Virus record (IMG/VR): IMGVR_UViG_3300047365_000103
Coordinates: 1-32,173 of that record
Strand: one strand, 5' to 3'
DNA length: 32,173 bases
Source of the DNA: a virus
Shown here: piece by piece, positions 17,299 through 23,561 of the stretch
Position numbering within the stretch: the first letter of the stretch is position 1
How the letters are laid out: each line of letters begins with the position of its first letter
Made by a program: the position numbers and the translations under genes
Notes under the pieces: generated by a model
What the model was told of the DNA's origin: nothing
The model's input: the letters and a program-made list of their open reading frames with translations, nothing else
Database searches by the model: none

Positions 17299-17707
17299 AT
17301 ACGACGGTATTGAAGATGCTCTTGATGTGGAAACATCCTTGGTAGAACAAGGTAAACCACAAAAGAATAATTCAATTGTACCAAATGTCACTGATCATCA
17401 GGTCAAGGACTATGAGTATTCTCGTGGAAACTTTTACGCACTGATCGAGAAAGGTCAGGAGGCAGTTGATGGTATTCTTGAGTTGGCACAAGAGTCTGAC
17501 TCACCTAGAGCATACGAAGTTGCTGGTAATTTAATTAAGAACGTTGCCGATACTGCGGATAAGTTAGCGGACCTTCATAAGAAAATGATGGAGATTGAAG
17601 AAGGACCGAAGAACAAAGCAGCACAGAACGTTACTAACAATACAATGTTCGTTGGTTCAACAGCGGAACTCGCAAAGTTCCTGAAGCAACAAAAATCTGA
17701 TAAATAG
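17258..17707 (+). CDS. 16: Terminase small subunit gp16
   Basis: A 149-residue protein (T4 gp16 is 164). I place the start at the ATG at 17258 (MANQETQSQ) rather than the in-frame ATG at 17216, since the later one gives the N-terminus usual for cyanophage gp16 and a smaller overlap with gp15. Landmarks are YEYSRGNFYALIEKGQEA, a central helical region (EVAGNLIKNVADTADKLADL) and the C-terminal NVTNNTMFVGSTAELAKFL. gp16 recognises DNA ends or pac-like sites and regulates gp17 in packaging. Unusually for T4 itself, but as in marine relatives, it is separated from gp17, here by about 4 kb of other genes. Confidence 0.88.
   Translation: MANQETQSQGQTSKYDGIEDALDVETSLVEQGKPQKNNSIVPNVTDHQVKDYEYSRGNFYALIEKGQEAVDGILELAQESDSPRAYEVAGNLIKNVADTADKLADLHKKMMEIEEGPKNKAAQNVTNNTMFVGSTAELAKFLKQQKSDK
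17699..17706 (+). promoter_or_regulatory. Late promoter motif GATAAATA
   Basis: GATAAATA fits the NATAAATA late motif. It overlaps the last codons and stop of gp16 and ends 24 bases before the ATG at 17731. The spacing is suitable for a promoter of the next gene. Confidence 0.55.
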
Positions 17708-17730
17708 TAAAAACAAGTATTAAAAAGTCG

Positions 17731-18282
17731 ATGTCTGTATTAAATGTATTAGATACTACGACAGTGAGTGGATCAGGTACCGCTTATATTGTCGTTAAAA
17801 CTGGTGTTGTACGGGCGTATGCTGCTTCCGCTTCAACCATTAAATTCAATGCTGGTCCTGCAATCACACTTGCAGCAGGTGAAGCAGTATTACTTTCCTG
17901 TGGGAAATCAAAAAACATTAGCGTCCACGCCGCTACTAATGCTGCCACAGCAGTTTTCAGCGTTGGTGGAGCGGGCAACGGTACAGGAGCAGGGGGAAGA
18001 CATACATTCTCAGTCGGTGACTATATCGAAACAGTTGATGGTGGTGATACAAATGGTTTTGGAACAGACTTTGAATCTGCCGCTTCAGGTGGTAAGAAGG
18101 TAACTGCTGTAACTGACCAGACAATCACAACTGATATTGATGCATCTGGTGCAGGTTCTGCATATGTCTTAAGCGATGCAGACATCGTTGCAAACACTGT
18201 TCCTATGATCAAGAGAACTGTGAAACTCACTGCTGGTAGTGCCGATGTTGTTGTCGAGCAAGTCCAAGTAATTGGTGGTTAA
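17731..18282 (+). CDS. Putative virion structural protein, unknown
   Basis: A 183-residue, Ala/Gly/Thr/Val-rich protein that reads as two beta-rich halves: residues 1-88 (SGTAYIVVKTGVVRAY and onward, AGEAVLLSCG) and residues 95-183 (HTFSVGDYIETVDGG, TDQTITTDIDASG), joined by a Gly-rich linker (GGAGNGTGAGG). It has no signal peptide or membrane segment. It follows gp16 after a late-promoter motif, and its composition resembles the other virion proteins here, so a decoration or minor structural role is the best guess. Its last 11 bases lie just upstream of the next ATG. I do not recognise a named family. Confidence 0.7.
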   Translation: MSVLNVLDTTTVSGSGTAYIVVKTGVVRAYAASASTIKFNAGPAITLAAGEAVLLSCGKSKNISVHAATNAATAVFSVGGAGNGTGAGGRHTFSVGDYIETVDGGDTNGFGTDFESAASGGKKVTAVTDQTITTDIDASGAGSAYVLSDADIVANTVPMIKRTVKLTAGSADVVVEQVQVIGG

Positions 18283-18283
18283 T

Positions 18284-18967
18284 ATGGAAGCGCAACCCAA
18301 CAAAGAAGTTAAAGATCCAAAGAATCAGGCGATCAAGAAGACCAAACAACTTCTAGACCGCAGGCAACTTATGATCAACCTTAGGAAGTTGCAACTCCAA
18401 AGAAAGTCTGTTCAGCAAAAGGGTTCTACCGATATGCACCTACAAACACAATCGTATGCTATAATGGGATTCGGAGAGTTTATCTCCGAGGGTGGTCTCG
18501 CCCGTGCTATGGATAAATCCAAAACCAAAGTGACTGGACATATCAGTGCTGACCGTGGTTCTGATGAAAAGAAGAACCGTGGTAAAAGAAAAGATCTTGA
18601 GAAAGGTCTGAAGAAGCACGGTATTGGTCACAAGAAAGGTGTTGGAGAATATAAATATGATTCAGGTGAGACAGGTCGTGAGGTTTCGTACCACACTACC
18701 AAACCCGATAAAATGTCGAAACGTAGATTCGGCAAAGTGATGCGCCGTCTGGGTCGTAAGCACGGACAAGAATCTGTGATTACTAAAGACAAGGACAAGT
18801 CTGCTAAACTTCACTACACAGATAAGGGAAGTAAGGCAAAGTCTGACAGCGTTGGCAAAACAAAAGCAGGAAAGCACCCTGCAGGATATGGTGAAACATC
18901 ATCCACTAAGGTGCGTTCAGGCAAACTACCATCTAAATCTAAGGACAGAAAGTTTCATTATGGCTGA
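18284..18967 (+). CDS. Basic protein with EFISEGG motif, possible internal head protein
   Basis: A 227-residue, strongly Lys/Arg-rich protein. I chose the ATG at 18284, one base after the preceding stop; an earlier in-frame ATG at 18272 overlaps that gene. Residues 1-50 form a basic helix (KKTKQLLDRRQLMINLRKLQ). Then comes MGFGEFISEGGLARAMDK (from residue 61), followed by a conserved-looking domain (SADRGSDEKKNRGKRKDLEK, KKHGIGHKKGVGEYKY, FGKVMRRLGRKHGQESVI) and a basic disordered tail. The FxEFIxE stretch resembles the T4 capsid-targeting sequence (FIAE, cut by gp21), and a similar N-terminal pattern occurs in the gene at 19100. A DNA-associated protein packed in the head is inferred, not shown. 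Confidence 0.72.
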   Translation: MEAQPNKEVKDPKNQAIKKTKQLLDRRQLMINLRKLQLQRKSVQQKGSTDMHLQTQSYAIMGFGEFISEGGLARAMDKSKTKVTGHISADRGSDEKKNRGKRKDLEKGLKKHGIGHKKGVGEYKYDSGETGREVSYHTTKPDKMSKRRFGKVMRRLGRKHGQESVITKDKDKSAKLHYTDKGSKAKSDSVGKTKAGKHPAGYGETSSTKVRSGKLPSKSKDRKFHYG

Positions 18968-19103
18968 TCAAAACGACAACGCACAGTGGGTATGCCAGTA
19001 TTGTGGATTAACTTCACCCCAAGGACATTGGCGTCCTAAAACCTGGATCGAAAAGCACGAAGCAAATTGTGCATCCAACCCTAAAAACAACAAGGAAAAA
19101 TGA
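18960..19103 (+). CDS. Small C2HC zinc-finger protein
   Basis: A 47-residue protein with one evident zinc site: CQYC (Cys12, Cys15) and HEANC (His33, Cys37), plus GHWRPKTWIEKH between them. This is a CxxC-x17-HxxxC finger. The ATG at 18960 overlaps the end of the preceding gene by 8 bases, and the stop overlaps the next start (ATGA). An in-frame ATG at 18852 would overlap by over 100 bases and gives an unrelated-looking N-terminus, so I rejected it. Nucleic-acid or protein binding is likely; the target is unknown. Confidence 0.72.
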   Translation: MADQNDNAQWVCQYCGLTSPQGHWRPKTWIEKHEANCASNPKNNKEK

Positions 19104-19636
19104 AATCGTTCAGAGAATTCCAAGACACTAAAGATGACCCCATCGAAGAAGGTGTGGGACTCTCTGTAGCGCGAGCAATTGATAAAACTAATCCTCCTAT
19201 TGGTAGACCTTCTGCCAGAAGAAAGATCTCTCACGCATTAAAGATGAGAGAGATTCGTAATGATACGAAGAGAAATAAAGAGAAAGATAATCCATACTCA
19301 GCAGGTAAAGTTGCTAAGGCAGCACTTGGTGGTAAGGATAGTAAGAAGAAAAAGAAACCAGAAAAATCTCCTGTCTCCTTCCTACAGGACAAGGACGTAA
19401 ATGAAAGTGCTTGGCAAAGAAAGGAAGGAAAGAATAAAGAAGGTGGACTCAACGAAAAGGGCAGAAAATCTTATGAGAGAGAAAATCCTGGGTCTGATCT
19501 TAAAGCACCTCAACCTGAAGGGGGTCCTAGGAAAAGATCTTTCTGCGCTAGAATGGGTGGAGTCAAAGGACCGATGAAAGATGAGAAAGGTAAACCCACT
19601 CGTAAAGCATTAGCATTACGCAAGTGGAAGTGCTAA
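19100..19636 (+). CDS. Basic DUF6321-like protein with MKSFREF N-terminus
   Basis: A 178-residue, very Lys-rich protein. The C-terminal 75 residues, with AWQRKEGKNKEGGLNEKGR, PGSDLKAPQPEGG, SFCARMGGVKG and ALALRKWKC, match a conserved phage domain of unknown function that I recall as DUF6321. The middle is a basic linker including KDSKKKKKPEK. The N-terminus MKSFREF, then PIEEGVGLSVARAIDK, parallels the EFISEGGLARAMDK stretch of the 18284 gene and the MKTYQEF start of T4 internal proteins. The start shares ATGA with the preceding stop. Late position, high charge and the N-terminal pattern suggest a protein carried in the head, but this is inference. Confidence 0.78.
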   Translation: MKSFREFQDTKDDPIEEGVGLSVARAIDKTNPPIGRPSARRKISHALKMREIRNDTKRNKEKDNPYSAGKVAKAALGGKDSKKKKKPEKSPVSFLQDKDVNESAWQRKEGKNKEGGLNEKGRKSYERENPGSDLKAPQPEGGPRKRSFCARMGGVKGPMKDEKGKPTRKALALRKWKC

Positions 19637-19737
19637 TGGATAAAAATATTGGTAGAGCAAAGTTTCACCTTGCGGTAACGGATCTCTTCGCAAAGAGTTT
19701 CTTGACATATATCATTTATTATCCTAAATTCTTCTAG
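19636..19737 (+). CDS. Possible 33-residue ORF
   Basis: The ATG overlaps the preceding stop as TAATG, the same coupling used by many genes here. The product begins MDKNIGRAKFHLAVTDLF and ends in an aromatic stretch YIIYYPKFF. It fills most of the only gap in this block. I know no relative, and the DNA also holds a small hairpin (19684-19697), so it may instead be a non-coding leader for the gene at 19758. Confidence 0.35.
   Translation: MDKNIGRAKFHLAVTDLFAKSFLTYIIYYPKFF
19684..19697 (+). other. Small stem-loop CTCTT/AAGAG
   Basis: A 5-bp stem CTCTT-CGCA-AAGAG is followed by TTTCTTG. An alternative pairing TTGCG (from about 19671) with CGCAA competes with it. It is too weak for a confident terminator; it could end the 17731-19636 unit. 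Confidence 0.3.
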
Positions 19738-19757
19738 TAACCTGTGGGAGACCACCA

Positions 19758-20015
19758 ATGCAATTTGAGCAAAAGGTTTGTGACAAATGTGGTGCTACTT
19801 GGTTAAACGGTGAACACCGTTGGACTGGTACTGGCGCTAAAGGTAACGAACTAGACTTAGCAGGATTAGTATGCAATAATATTAGTGATACCGATCCAGA
19901 TTACGACAAGTGCATCAACCCTAAGAGAGGGCAAATAGGTGGTGATACTTGGGATTATCGACGTGGTTTTGTTGACGGTGCAATCAGTGTGTTTGGTAAA
20001 AACAGGGATTCCTGA
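19758..20015 (+). CDS. Small zinc-ribbon-like protein, unknown
   Basis: An 85-residue protein with CDKCG (Cys8, Cys11), a His in GEHRW, and later single Cys residues in VCNN and KCINP, which could complete a zinc site. The C-terminal part reads GGDTWDYRRGFVDGAISVFG. GGGAG (19746-19750), 7 bases upstream, is a good ribosome site and fixes the ATG. It opens the accessory block before plastocyanin. No family name is recognised; a small binding or regulatory protein is possible. Confidence 0.72.
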   Translation: MQFEQKVCDKCGATWLNGEHRWTGTGAKGNELDLAGLVCNNISDTDPDYDKCINPKRGQIGGDTWDYRRGFVDGAISVFGKNRDS

Positions 20016-20042
20016 CTAACCATAAACTCATTTTTGTACACA

Positions 20043-20050
20043 GTTAAATA
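20043..20050 (+). promoter_or_regulatory. Weak late-promoter-like motif GTTAAATA (petE)
   Basis: GTTAAATA differs from NATAAATA at one position and lies 22 bases upstream of the plastocyanin ATG, in a 57-base intergenic gap. It could serve petE; similar near-matches occur elsewhere by chance. Confidence 0.28.
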
Positions 20051-20072
20051 CTTCTAGTTGATAAACTTAAGT

Positions 20073-20396
20073 ATGAAGTTCATTTTAGCATTCGTTGCTA
20101 CGTTGTTCTTTGCATTCCCTGTGTATGCTGTTGATGTAACTATGGGAAGCAATGGAAACCTAGTTTTCGAACCTAACGATATTACCATATCTGCAGGTGA
20201 TACTGTTCACTTTGTGAATAATATGTTGCCTCCACATAATATCATTGTAGAAGGTCGAGCAGATTTATCCAGAGAGTCTCTTATGTTCTCCCCTGGTGAA
20301 TCTCAAGACATCCTTTTTGCTGATGCTGGAGACTACGAATTCTTTTGTGGTCCACATCAAGGAGCAGGAATGACTGGAACAATTCACGTAAACTAA
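20073..20396 (+). CDS. petE: Plastocyanin, phage-encoded photosynthesis gene
   Basis: A 107-residue precursor of the blue-copper protein that carries electrons from cytochrome b6f to photosystem I (or to oxidase) in the thylakoid lumen. Residues 1-19 are a signal peptide ending in VYA, so the mature protein is about 88 residues, shorter than typical host plastocyanin (about 97-99). All four copper ligands are present: His55 (PPHN), Cys92, His95 and Met100 (CGPHQGAGM). The residue before the Cys ligand is Phe91, where plant and most host proteins have the electron-path Tyr83. The loop after PPHN is shortened. I start at the ATG at 20073 rather than an in-frame TTG at 20058. It is a known auxiliary metabolic gene type of cyanophages, thought to sustain photosynthesis during infection. 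Confidence 0.93.
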   Translation: MKFILAFVATLFFAFPVYAVDVTMGSNGNLVFEPNDITISAGDTVHFVNNMLPPHNIIVEGRADLSRESLMFSPGESQDILFADAGDYEFFCGPHQGAGMTGTIHVN

Positions 20397-20397
20397 A

Positions 20398-20742
20398 ATG
20401 ACTCAAACACCAGAAAAACCAGAGATAAAAGACGTAACCGATTCACCAAAAGATTGGGAAGATTTTTGGGCATCCGAAGATATTATAGACTTCGATTTCC
20501 ATCTACCCGAACTTGGAGACGAACCAATGACAAATCGTTTTAAAGAAATTCTACCCAACCATCCAACACGTGATGAAGTGGATGAAATGATTGAAGATAA
20601 GATTCGTAGGCATAATCGTAATGCTTCACTTATTAGTATGTTGCTTGGATTCGCATTCCTTGGTGCGTTTGTCGATGGTTTTCTGAGAGTCATTGGAAAG
20701 ATCGCACCATTCTTAGGAATAGATGTAAACATAATGGGTTAG
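20398..20742 (+). CDS. Small membrane-anchored protein, unknown
   Basis: A 114-residue protein starting one base after the petE stop. Residues 1-70 are acidic and hydrophilic (DWEDFWASEDIIDFDFHLPE, then PTRDEVDEMIEDKIRRHNRN). Residues about 76-98 (LISMLLGFAFLGAFVDGFL) form one membrane helix, followed by a short hydrophobic tail. Orientation is probably N-terminus cytoplasmic, given the RRHNRN stretch before the helix. Tight linkage to petE suggests expression together, perhaps at the thylakoid or plasma membrane. I do not recognise a function. Confidence 0.72.
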   Translation: MTQTPEKPEIKDVTDSPKDWEDFWASEDIIDFDFHLPELGDEPMTNRFKEILPNHPTRDEVDEMIEDKIRRHNRNASLISMLLGFAFLGAFVDGFLRVIGKIAPFLGIDVNIMG

Positions 20743-20952
20743 ATGGAACTAGTTCTTAGGACTCACGAAAATTACGGTGACCCCGTATGGGGTGTTATCT
20801 GGATGGTTGCAATCCTTCTCATAATAGTAAGTTGGTATATCTACTACATATTGAAAGGATCATTCAAGGAGATGAACGATGGCAGAAATGGTGCCCCCGA
20901 GCAGGAAGAGTTGTTACAACTTCCGAGTGACGGAGATCAACAGAGTCCTTGA
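20743..20952 (+). CDS. Small single-pass membrane protein, unknown
   Basis: A 69-residue protein whose ATG directly follows the preceding stop. One strong membrane helix spans residues about 15-37 (VWGVIWMVAILLIIVSWYIY), followed by a hydrophilic tail rich in Gln and Glu (APEQEELLQLPSDGDQQSP). The last 74 bases overlap the nuclease gene in another frame. No family is recognised. It sits in a run of small membrane proteins around petE. Confidence 0.68.
   Translation: MELVLRTHENYGDPVWGVIWMVAILLIIVSWYIYYILKGSFKEMNDGRNGAPEQEELLQLPSDGDQQSP
20866..20871 (+). promoter_or_regulatory. Ribosome binding site AAGGAG fixing the nuclease start
   Basis: AAGGAG lies 7 bases before the ATG at 20879, inside the preceding gene. 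It supports this start despite the 74-base overlap and over the next in-frame ATG at 20888. Confidence 0.75.
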
Positions 20953-21340
20953 CGGGGACACTATTGACGTAACAATCGATCTTGGTTTCGAACTATATAA
21001 AAAAGAACGGGTAAGAATTGCAGGAGTCGATACTCCTGAGAAAAGAACCCGTAATCTAGAAGAGAAAGCACTTGGTATCGATGCAACAAATTGGCTCAAA
21101 GGTAAACTTGAATCAACCATTGCTGGTGATGATCAGTTGTTTATTAGGACTGAACTTGTTGGTGGTGTCGGTAAGTATGGGCGTCTTCTTGGATGGTTAT
21201 ATATTGGGGACGAGTCAGTGTCAATCAACGAAGAAATGATTGGTGAGGGTTATGCTTGGCCATATGATGGCGGCACAAAACAAAAAGACTTTGAAGAATT
21301 AAGACAACTTCGTAGAGCACGAGGCACACTTACTGAATAA
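20879..21340 (+). CDS. Staphylococcal-nuclease-like (thermonuclease) protein
   Basis: A 153-residue protein of the SNase/thermonuclease family, calcium-dependent phosphodiesterases cutting DNA and RNA. Key residues line up with S. aureus nuclease: Asp27 in DGDT (Asp21), Arg46 in RVRIAGVDTPE (Arg35), Asp51 (Asp40), Glu54 (Glu43) and Arg102 in KYGR (Arg87). The catalytic set is therefore intact. There is no signal peptide, so it should act in the cytoplasm. It lies in the late accessory block upstream of gp17. Roles could be host DNA or RNA breakdown or trimming during packaging; none is shown by the sequence. It overlaps the upstream membrane-protein gene by 74 bases. Confidence 0.87.
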   Translation: MAEMVPPSRKSCYNFRVTEINRVLDGDTIDVTIDLGFELYKKERVRIAGVDTPEKRTRNLEEKALGIDATNWLKGKLESTIAGDDQLFIRTELVGGVGKYGRLLGWLYIGDESVSINEEMIGEGYAWPYDGGTKQKDFEELRQLRRARGTLTE

Positions 21341-21344
21341 TCTA

Positions 21345-21548
21345 ATGAAACAGAAACTAATTGAAGCAGTTAAACTGCACGCCCTAGGGAACATTGAAAA
21401 GCATAAGATGAACGTCGAAGTTTATCTTACCAATCCTGTTGGTATCGGAGAGCATCCAGATATTATGGCAGCGATTGAAAGTGAACTAGATCAAATCTCA
21501 CATTATCACGATCAACTAGAGGTACTAGAAAAGTATATCGAAAACTAA
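21345..21548 (+). CDS. Small hypothetical protein, helical
   Basis: A 67-residue protein starting 4 bases after the nuclease stop. It appears mostly alpha-helical, with His-rich stretches (KLHALGNIEKHKMNVEVYL, then ELDQISHYHDQLEVLEKYIE). It has the motif NPVGIGEHPDIMAAIESEL in the middle and no membrane segment or cysteine. I have seen comparable short proteins in cyanophages but know no function. The next gene starts immediately after its stop. Confidence 0.7.
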   Translation: MKQKLIEAVKLHALGNIEKHKMNVEVYLTNPVGIGEHPDIMAAIESELDQISHYHDQLEVLEKYIEN

Positions 21549-21818
21549 ATGAACAACTTTGAAGCATTTCTTTATCTTGGATGTTTAGTCGCTATTGGTG
21601 GTGCTGCGTTTGCAATGATGTGGAGTAATATTCAATCTATTAATATAGAGATGAGTAAACCTCCCACACCAAAGCATCCTGAAGCACCCCAACCAGGTGA
21701 AGAACTAATGTCTGTAAGGTTTAGAGAGATCGAGGTTTCTGAGGAAGAGTACGACGGGTATCAAGAACTGAAGAAGCGTATAGATAGTTTGAAAGAGAAG
21801 GAAGAAGATGGGTCTTGA
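21549..21818 (+). CDS. Small single-pass membrane protein upstream of terminase
   Basis: An 89-residue protein. Residues about 5-27 (EAFLYLGCLVAIGGAAFAMM) form an N-terminal membrane helix, followed by a Pro-rich linker (SKPPTPKHPEAPQPGEE) and a charged C-terminal helix (YDGYQELKKRIDSLKEKEE). Its ATG abuts the preceding stop, and its end overlaps gp17 by 11 bases, so it is probably co-translated with the terminase. Function unknown. Confidence 0.7.
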   Translation: MNNFEAFLYLGCLVAIGGAAFAMMWSNIQSINIEMSKPPTPKHPEAPQPGEELMSVRFREIEVSEEEYDGYQELKKRIDSLKEKEEDGS

Positions 21819-23454
21819 TGCATATCTAGGCAACCCCAATTTAAAGAAGGCAAACGTACATACTAACTTCACACCCAAACAGGTGAAGGAGTTTATTAAA
21901 TGTGCGGGTGATCCTATTTACTTTATTAAGACATACATTAAAATTGTGTCGCTGGATGAGGGTGTCATCCCATTTAATCTGTACGATTTCCAAGAGGAGA
22001 TGGTAGATAGATTCCACGAGAATAGATTTAATATTGCTAAGTTACCAAGACAAAGTGGTAAGTCAACGGTTGTTACCGCATATCTATTATGGTATGTAAT
22101 CTTTAACGATAACGTCAATGTCGCAATCCTCGCAAACAAAGCAGCAACTGCACGAGAAATGCTTGGACGTTTACAACTCAGTTATGAGAATCTTCCTAAA
22201 TGGATGCAGCAAGGTATTATTGGTTGGAACAAAGGGTCAGTGGAATTGGAGAACGGAAGTAAACTCCTTGCTGCATCTACTAGCGCTAGTGCCGTCAGGG
22301 GTATGTCTTTTAACGTCATATTTCTGGACGAATTCGCGTTCGTTCCGAATAACATTGCAGATCAGTTTTTTAGTTCTGTCTATCCTACTATTTCTTCTGG
22401 TAAATCCACTAAGGTTATTATCATCTCTACCCCTCACGGGATGAATATGTACTACAAACTCTGGCACGATGCAGAGCGTGGTACTAATGAATATATCCCT
22501 ACAGAAGTTCACTGGTCTCAGGTACCAGGAAGAGATGCTGATTGGAAAGCACAAACAATCCGTAACACAAGTGAACAACAGTTCCGTGTTGAGTTTGAAT
22601 GTGAGTTCCTTGGATCTGTAGATACTCTGATCTCTCCCAGTAAGTTGAGAGTGATGACATATGACGAACCAATAGAAAAACAAAATGGTCTTGATGTATT
22701 CAGTAAACCAGAAGCGGAACATAATTATACGATGACAGTGGACGTAGCAAGAGGTATTGATGGAGACTACAGTGCATTCACACTGTTCGATACAACTACC
22801 GTTCCATATAAGTTAGTTGCTAAGTATAGAAATAATGAAGTTAAACCTATGTTATTCCCTGATATTATTTGTCAGGTTGCAAGAGCATATAACCACGCTT
22901 ACATTCTTGTAGAAATAAATGACATTGGTGGTCAGGTTGCAGATATTATACAGTATGATCTTGAGTATGACAATCTACTAATGGCAGCAATGCGTGGTAG
23001 AGCAGGACAAGTTGTCGGTCAAGGATTCTCTGGTGGTAAGGTACAACTGGGTGTCAAGATGTCAACCTCTGTTAAAAAGATTGGTTGTTCTAACCTGAAG
23101 CAGTTGCTAGAAGATGATAAGTTAGTTCTATGTGATTATGATATTATCTCTGAACTAACTACCTTCATTCAAAAAGGGCAGTCGTGGGCAGCAGAAGAAG
23201 GTTGCAACGATGACCTTGCTATGTGTCTTGTGATGTTCTCTTGGTTGGCAGTACAGGATTATTTTAAAGAACTCCACGATAACGACATTCGTGCTAGAAT
23301 GTATCAAGAACAACGCGAAGCAATTGAAGCGGATATGGCACCCTTTGGATTTATGGATGATGGTCTCACTAACGAATCATTCGTAGACCCCGAAGGACAA
23401 GTCTGGCATACCGATGAATATGGCGATCGCTCCTATATGTGGGATTACAAATGA
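21808..23454 (+). CDS. 17: Terminase large subunit gp17
   Basis: A 548-residue packaging motor (T4 gp17 is 610). The N-terminal ATPase has Walker A RQSGKST at residues 81-87 and Walker B VIFLDEFAF with Asp174 and catalytic Glu175. The C-terminal RNase-H-like nuclease has Asp312 in VDVARGIDGDYSAF (T4 Asp401), Glu369 in LVEINDIGG and Asp468/469 in CNDDLAM. It drives DNA into the prohead through the gp20 portal and cuts concatemers. AAGGAAG at about 21796-21802 is a suitable ribosome site. The stop overlaps a tiny membrane-protein gene (ATGA). There is no intron or frameshift. Confidence 0.96.
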   Translation: MGLDAYLGNPNLKKANVHTNFTPKQVKEFIKCAGDPIYFIKTYIKIVSLDEGVIPFNLYDFQEEMVDRFHENRFNIAKLPRQSGKSTVVTAYLLWYVIFNDNVNVAILANKAATAREMLGRLQLSYENLPKWMQQGIIGWNKGSVELENGSKLLAASTSASAVRGMSFNVIFLDEFAFVPNNIADQFFSSVYPTISSGKSTKVIIISTPHGMNMYYKLWHDAERGTNEYIPTEVHWSQVPGRDADWKAQTIRNTSEQQFRVEFECEFLGSVDTLISPSKLRVMTYDEPIEKQNGLDVFSKPEAEHNYTMTVDVARGIDGDYSAFTLFDTTTVPYKLVAKYRNNEVKPMLFPDIICQVARAYNHAYILVEINDIGGQVADIIQYDLEYDNLLMAAMRGRAGQVVGQGFSGGKVQLGVKMSTSVKKIGCSNLKQLLEDDKLVLCDYDIISELTTFIQKGQSWAAEEGCNDDLAMCLVMFSWLAVQDYFKELHDNDIRARMYQEQREAIEADMAPFGFMDDGLTNESFVDPEGQVWHTDEYGDRSYMWDYK

Positions 23455-23561
23455 GTACGGAAGGCATTTTACTTAACCTAGCAACAGCACTAATAACCTT
23501 AGTGTTGTTTTCTTTTGGATTCGTACTAGGTTACGCAGCAAGGAAGAGTGAGGAACAGTGA
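23451..23561 (+). CDS. 36-residue single-pass membrane protein
   Basis: A short ORF reading MSTEGILLNLATALITLVLF and then SFGFVLGYAARKSEEQ. Its ATG overlaps the gp17 stop (ATGA) and its TGA overlaps the next GTG start (GTGA), so it is embedded in perfect translational coupling, a strong sign of a real gene. Residues about 6-28 are one membrane helix with a basic/charged C-terminus, as expected for an N-out or C-in anchor. No family can be named at this length; a holin-like or regulatory micro-protein is possible but unproven. Confidence 0.65.
   Translation: MSTEGILLNLATALITLVLFSFGFVLGYAARKSEEQ

Noticed and set aside
18650-18657. Exact TATAAATA motif
   Set aside because: It is inside the 18284 coding sequence (GEYKYD codons), about 300 bases from the next start, so probably a chance match; it shows that this motif alone is not proof of a promoter.
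22237-22722. 161-residue ORF on the minus strand
   Set aside because: It is antisense to the gp17 ATPase/nuclease region, with Phe/Cys/His-rich shadow composition and no supporting context.
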